From: an uncultured bacterium
GTDB taxonomy: Bacteria; Planctomycetota; Phycisphaerae; Phycisphaerales; SM1A02
Length of the DNA: 9,381 nucleotides
Direction: 5' to 3'
Assembly (NCBI GenBank): GCA_903918555.1
Contig: CAIXEV010000491.1
Span: forward strand, 1-9,381
Made by a program: the position numbers and the translations under genes. Positions 7,296 to 9,381 of this stretch are shown here, in pieces (the first letter of the stretch is position 1; each line of letters opens with the position of its first letter). The notes beneath the pieces are model-generated. The model made no database searches. It saw nothing but the letters and a program-made list of their open reading frames with translations, and was not told the origin of the DNA.

Positions 7296-8969
7296 TTGAC
7301 CGTCATCTGCTTCTTTGCATTTCTGATGGCCGCACAGTCTGGCGGAGGTCTTCCTGGCAAAGCTCCGGGGAGCGCGTCTGCGGTTCCGGCGGTCGAGGCG
7401 ATCGTCTCACCCGTGCGAGCGATTGATTCTCCATTCATGCTGTTGACCGAATCGGAGCGGGCCGAGCAGACCCTCGCTGTCACCAGATTATTTGCAGTCT
7501 GTGACGGACTTGGTGCAGGGAGCGTGGTTGCCTCGAAGCCACCTACGCGCAGAGTCGGTGTTGGTGCGATGCGCGCGACGAGCAAGGCTGGTCCGAATGG
7601 CGGGCGCCTGACCGAGGTTGAGATCGGGCCCGTGGTACTTCAGCCGTCTGAGGGGCCGGCAACGCAAACGGCCGAGACGCTTCCTTGGTGGGATCGTCGG
7701 ATCGCTGAGTTCAGCGTACCGTCACCAGATGTTCCAGCCCCCGAGGCGCCTCCAGCGCCGTGTGAGGAGGCAATGAGGCCGATACGGTCTGTTCTGCCCG
7801 ATAGCGCGGAGGCAGTCGCGCGAGCGGTGCAGCGACATTCGGTTGCAATCGATGCACTCGTCCAGCTTCGCGGCCTGAATGGACAGCCGAGCCGGAACCC
7901 CAAGGTGACCGTGCCTGCGCAGCCCGCGCTTGCGACGGATCTTCTCGAAGCAGTGACCTGGCTTGAGCTGGCTGACGCCAGCCAGGCTGGCCTCCGTCTC
8001 GACGGCCGCGTCAAGGAGGCCGACACGGTTGTTGCCGACATCTTGGCCCTTCTGAAGGCGATTCGGTGCCCATCGATGGCGTCGTTACTCGCGGAACGAG
8101 TACCGCCGGGGCGCGAGGGCTTCGCGTCACTCTCGCTGCACCCCGATTGGCGCTCTGACGCGTGGTTGCTGGTGGAGCCGATTGTTCGGATCCGCGCAAA
8201 CCAGGAGCGAGCCTCAAAGGAGTTCACATTGCTTGCCGAGCGGATAGGCCGAGAAAGCGGTCTAGCGCCCGAGGCGATTGCTGAACTGAAGTCGCGTCTC
8301 GCGACGGTCGCAGACAACCTCCCGCCGGGATTCGAGTGGACACAGCGCTTCCAGGACGACTGCGAGGCCCACATGCGAGACGCCTTCCGCGCCAACGCGA
8401 CCTTCGGGGGCGTGCCGCGCTATCCCCCGTTTGAGCCTCGGAATCCTGTCGTCGCGTCGATCTACGCACGCACGGTGGCCTTCGAGGTCTTCGGTTACGC
8501 GTGGTCGCAGCCAGGAGCAATGCTGCCATCGATGGTCGAAGCTCGGCAGGCGGGGCTCGACGAGGTCCTTAAGCCCTTCCGGACTGCGCTTGGCGACGGA
8601 AGCCTGGTATCGCTGGCGGGCGTTGATCAGGGGCGTGTGGCGATCGACCTGATCGAGCGCTTTCTCTCGAGCGAGGACACACGCTGGAAGCCCTGGATGG
8701 TGTTCCCGGCAGCTCCTGAGGCTGCGAGCGAAGCCGCGGCGTCCTTGCGGAGCGTGGTTCTCGGTGAATTGAGAAGCCTCAACGAATCGTTCGTTCCGGG
8801 ACTGACGGTCGGAGGGAGCGTCCAGTGGGAGCAGATCTGCTGGGAGCTTGACGGGGTGTTTGGATCGACGGGATCATTTCACGCCACGCGAAACGGCGAT
8901 CGACCATGGATTTTCACCGACACAGGAGTTGTCTTCTGGGACGGAAATGTCTCGTTGAAGAAGCAGTGA
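7296..8969 (+). CDS. Hypothetical 557-aa protein, possibly exported
   Basis: I recognise no family. The TTG start is supported by AAGGAG seven bases upstream. The N-terminus (MTVICFFAFLMAAQSGG) is a short hydrophobic stretch ending in a plausible cleavage site near AQS, but it lacks the basic residue expected of a signal peptide, so export is only likely. A Pro-rich linker lies at about residues 141-156 (VPSPDVPAPEAPPAP). The middle (about 165-450) looks largely alpha-helical, with conserved-looking tryptophans (WWDRR, WLELAD, HPDWRSDAWLL, FEWTQRF). The C-terminus (about 505-557) is aromatic-rich and ends near WIFTDTGVVFWDGNVSLKKQ, which looks like a beta-rich segment. No catalytic or nucleotide-binding motif is visible. 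The gene lies alone between duplicated pgl and helicase ends. Its third codon positions are less G/C-rich than in neighbouring genes, suggesting later arrival or weak expression. Confidence 0.82.
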   Translation: MTVICFFAFLMAAQSGGGLPGKAPGSASAVPAVEAIVSPVRAIDSPFMLLTESERAEQTLAVTRLFAVCDGLGAGSVVASKPPTRRVGVGAMRATSKAGPNGGRLTEVEIGPVVLQPSEGPATQTAETLPWWDRRIAEFSVPSPDVPAPEAPPAPCEEAMRPIRSVLPDSAEAVARAVQRHSVAIDALVQLRGLNGQPSRNPKVTVPAQPALATDLLEAVTWLELADASQAGLRLDGRVKEADTVVADILALLKAIRCPSMASLLAERVPPGREGFASLSLHPDWRSDAWLLVEPIVRIRANQERASKEFTLLAERIGRESGLAPEAIAELKSRLATVADNLPPGFEWTQRFQDDCEAHMRDAFRANATFGGVPRYPPFEPRNPVVASIYARTVAFEVFGYAWSQPGAMLPSMVEARQAGLDEVLKPFRTALGDGSLVSLAGVDQGRVAIDLIERFLSSEDTRWKPWMVFPAAPEAASEAAASLRSVVLGELRSLNESFVPGLTVGGSVQWEQICWELDGVFGSTGSFHATRNGDRPWIFTDTGVVFWDGNVSLKKQ

Positions 8970-8990
8970 CGGGAGGCCGGGATCTCGCGC

Positions 8991-9381
8991 TCACCGCCGC
9001 GGCTTGGCCGTCGCTGGCTGCAGCGCGTCGCGCAGGAAGCGCGAGCGCGCCTCCTCGTCGCCGCAGCTTGCGAAGCACGCGGTGCGCGCGCGGGTGATCG
9101 CGACATAGAAGAGGCGCCGCTCGCTTTCGACCGCGGGGCTTCGCTCGAGCGTCGCGTGCGCGTCGCGTTTCGCGAAGCAGCCTGATTCCTCGTCGCCGGG
9201 CAAGGGCATCCAGCCTTCGTCGCATTCGGGGATGAAGACGTAGTCCCACTCGAGGCCCTTCACGCGGTGGATCGTCGTGACGCGCACGCATTCGTCGCGC
9301 GCGCGGCCCTGCGTGGTGTCGACGGCGGCGAGGCGCGCCTCGAGCTCGGCGAGCGGGCAGCGCGCGGCGCGCGCGAAGTCC
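8991..9381 (-). CDS. UvrD/PcrA/Rep-family DNA helicase, C-terminal part (5' end outside window)
   Basis: Superfamily 1A helicases of this family unwind DNA 3'-to-5' using ATP, in repair or replication restart. Only the last 129 residues are visible. Motif V (TTIHRVKGLEWDYVFIP, visible residues 35-51) and motif VI (ESERRLFYVAITRAR, 85-99), which carries the arginine finger, are both intact. Only about 30 residues follow motif VI, so the C-terminal tail is short compared with E. coli UvrD or PcrA, which have longer tails used for protein contacts. I cannot tell UvrD, PcrA and Rep apart from this piece. The frame stays open to the window edge. The stop is 21 bp from the end of the convergent 557-aa gene. 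Its 3' end is duplicated in mutilated form at 6532-6738. Confidence 0.93.
   Translation of the reverse strand, partial: DFARAARCPLAELEARLAAVDTTQGRARDECVRVTTIHRVKGLEWDYVFIPECDEGWMPLPGDEESGCFAKRDAHATLERSPAVESERRLFYVAITRARTACFASCGDEEARSRFLRDALQPATAKPRR
8991..9381 (-). repeat. Helicase 3'-end duplicated segment (intact copy)
   Basis: Positions 8991-9083 and 9297-9381 align with 6535-6627 and 6628-6717. The part between is absent from the other copy. GCGCGCGCGG stands at 9084-9093 and again at 9297-9306; the distance of 213 bp equals the deletion. Similarity still runs at the window edge, so the repeat very likely continues beyond 9381. Confidence 0.9.

Larger units (their letters stand above)
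6845..8990. mobile_element. Inserted segment between pgl and helicase 3' ends
   Basis: Copy 1 of the duplicated locus (6411-6627) has the pgl and helicase ends directly adjacent. In copy 2 the same two ends are separated by these ~2.15 kb. The first ~120 bases are GC-rich like the host. From about 6965 the sequence is richer in A/T, and the 557-aa gene uses codons such as GTT, GCA, TCA and CGA that are rare in zwf and pgl. I see no transposase, integrase, terminal inverted repeats or clean target-site duplication, so the mechanism of entry is unknown. 'Mobile element' here means an insertion inferred from comparison of the two copies. The opposite order (insert ancestral, lost from copy 1) is also possible. 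Confidence 0.5.

Noticed and set aside
7967..7990. Overlapping inverted repeats (GCTGGC/GCCAGC and CCAGCC/GGCTGG) as a terminator or attachment site
   Set aside because: They lie inside the 557-aa gene, have no T-run, and come from repeated Ala/Ser/Gln codons in a GC-rich sequence.
6411..8990. Single-crossover (Campbell) integration of a circular element carrying a pgl/helicase fragment
   Set aside because: That would place the foreign DNA between two complete copies of the repeat. Here the insert lies inside the second copy, between its pgl and helicase parts, so tandem duplication plus separate insertion (or loss from copy 1) fits better.

Overview
The window is GC-rich bacterial chromosome with dense genes. 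Codon use (strong G/C preference at third positions), flgF-flgG-flgA gene order, lysine/alanine-rich protein tails and the style of the hypothetical proteins suggest a flagellated planctomycete, perhaps Phycisphaerae. That placement is an inference from general style, not from a marker gene.

Layout. (1) Positions 1-2580, minus strand: a flagellar rod/basal-body operon read right to left. It holds an unrecognised 139-aa gene, then flgF (ATGA overlap), flgG, and the first 160 codons of flgA, which runs off the left edge. (2) 2581-2921: a divergent intergenic region with several inverted repeats and an open frame that could be a small gene or a frameshifted xerC 5' end. (3) 2922-4115, plus: a XerC/XerD-type tyrosine recombinase with all catalytic residues and an unusual basic N-terminal tail. 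(4) 4165-6523, plus: zwf and pgl, the first two steps of the oxidative pentose phosphate pathway. (5) 6524-6850: a duplication scar. It holds a truncated, internally deleted copy of the 3' end of a UvrD-type helicase gene, followed by a second copy of the last ~100 bp of pgl. (6) 6845-8990: an inserted segment, less GC-rich from about 6965 onward, with a poorly defined leader and one 557-aa gene of unknown function that may be exported. (7) 8991-9381, minus: the 3' end of the UvrD/PcrA/Rep-family helicase gene, running off the right edge.

The most informative structure is the pgl/helicase region. The order is pgl - helicase 3' fragment - pgl 3' fragment - insert - helicase. This is what results from a tandem duplication spanning the convergent pgl/helicase junction, plus a ~2.1-kb insert in the second copy. 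The first copy, where the two stop codons lie 8 bp apart, would then preserve the pre-insertion locus. The helicase fragment has lost exactly 213 bp (71 codons, helicase motifs V and VI) between two copies of a 10-bp GC repeat. I found no RNA genes, CRISPR array, or transposase, and no clearly new defence or metabolic system. The 557-aa gene is the main unknown.
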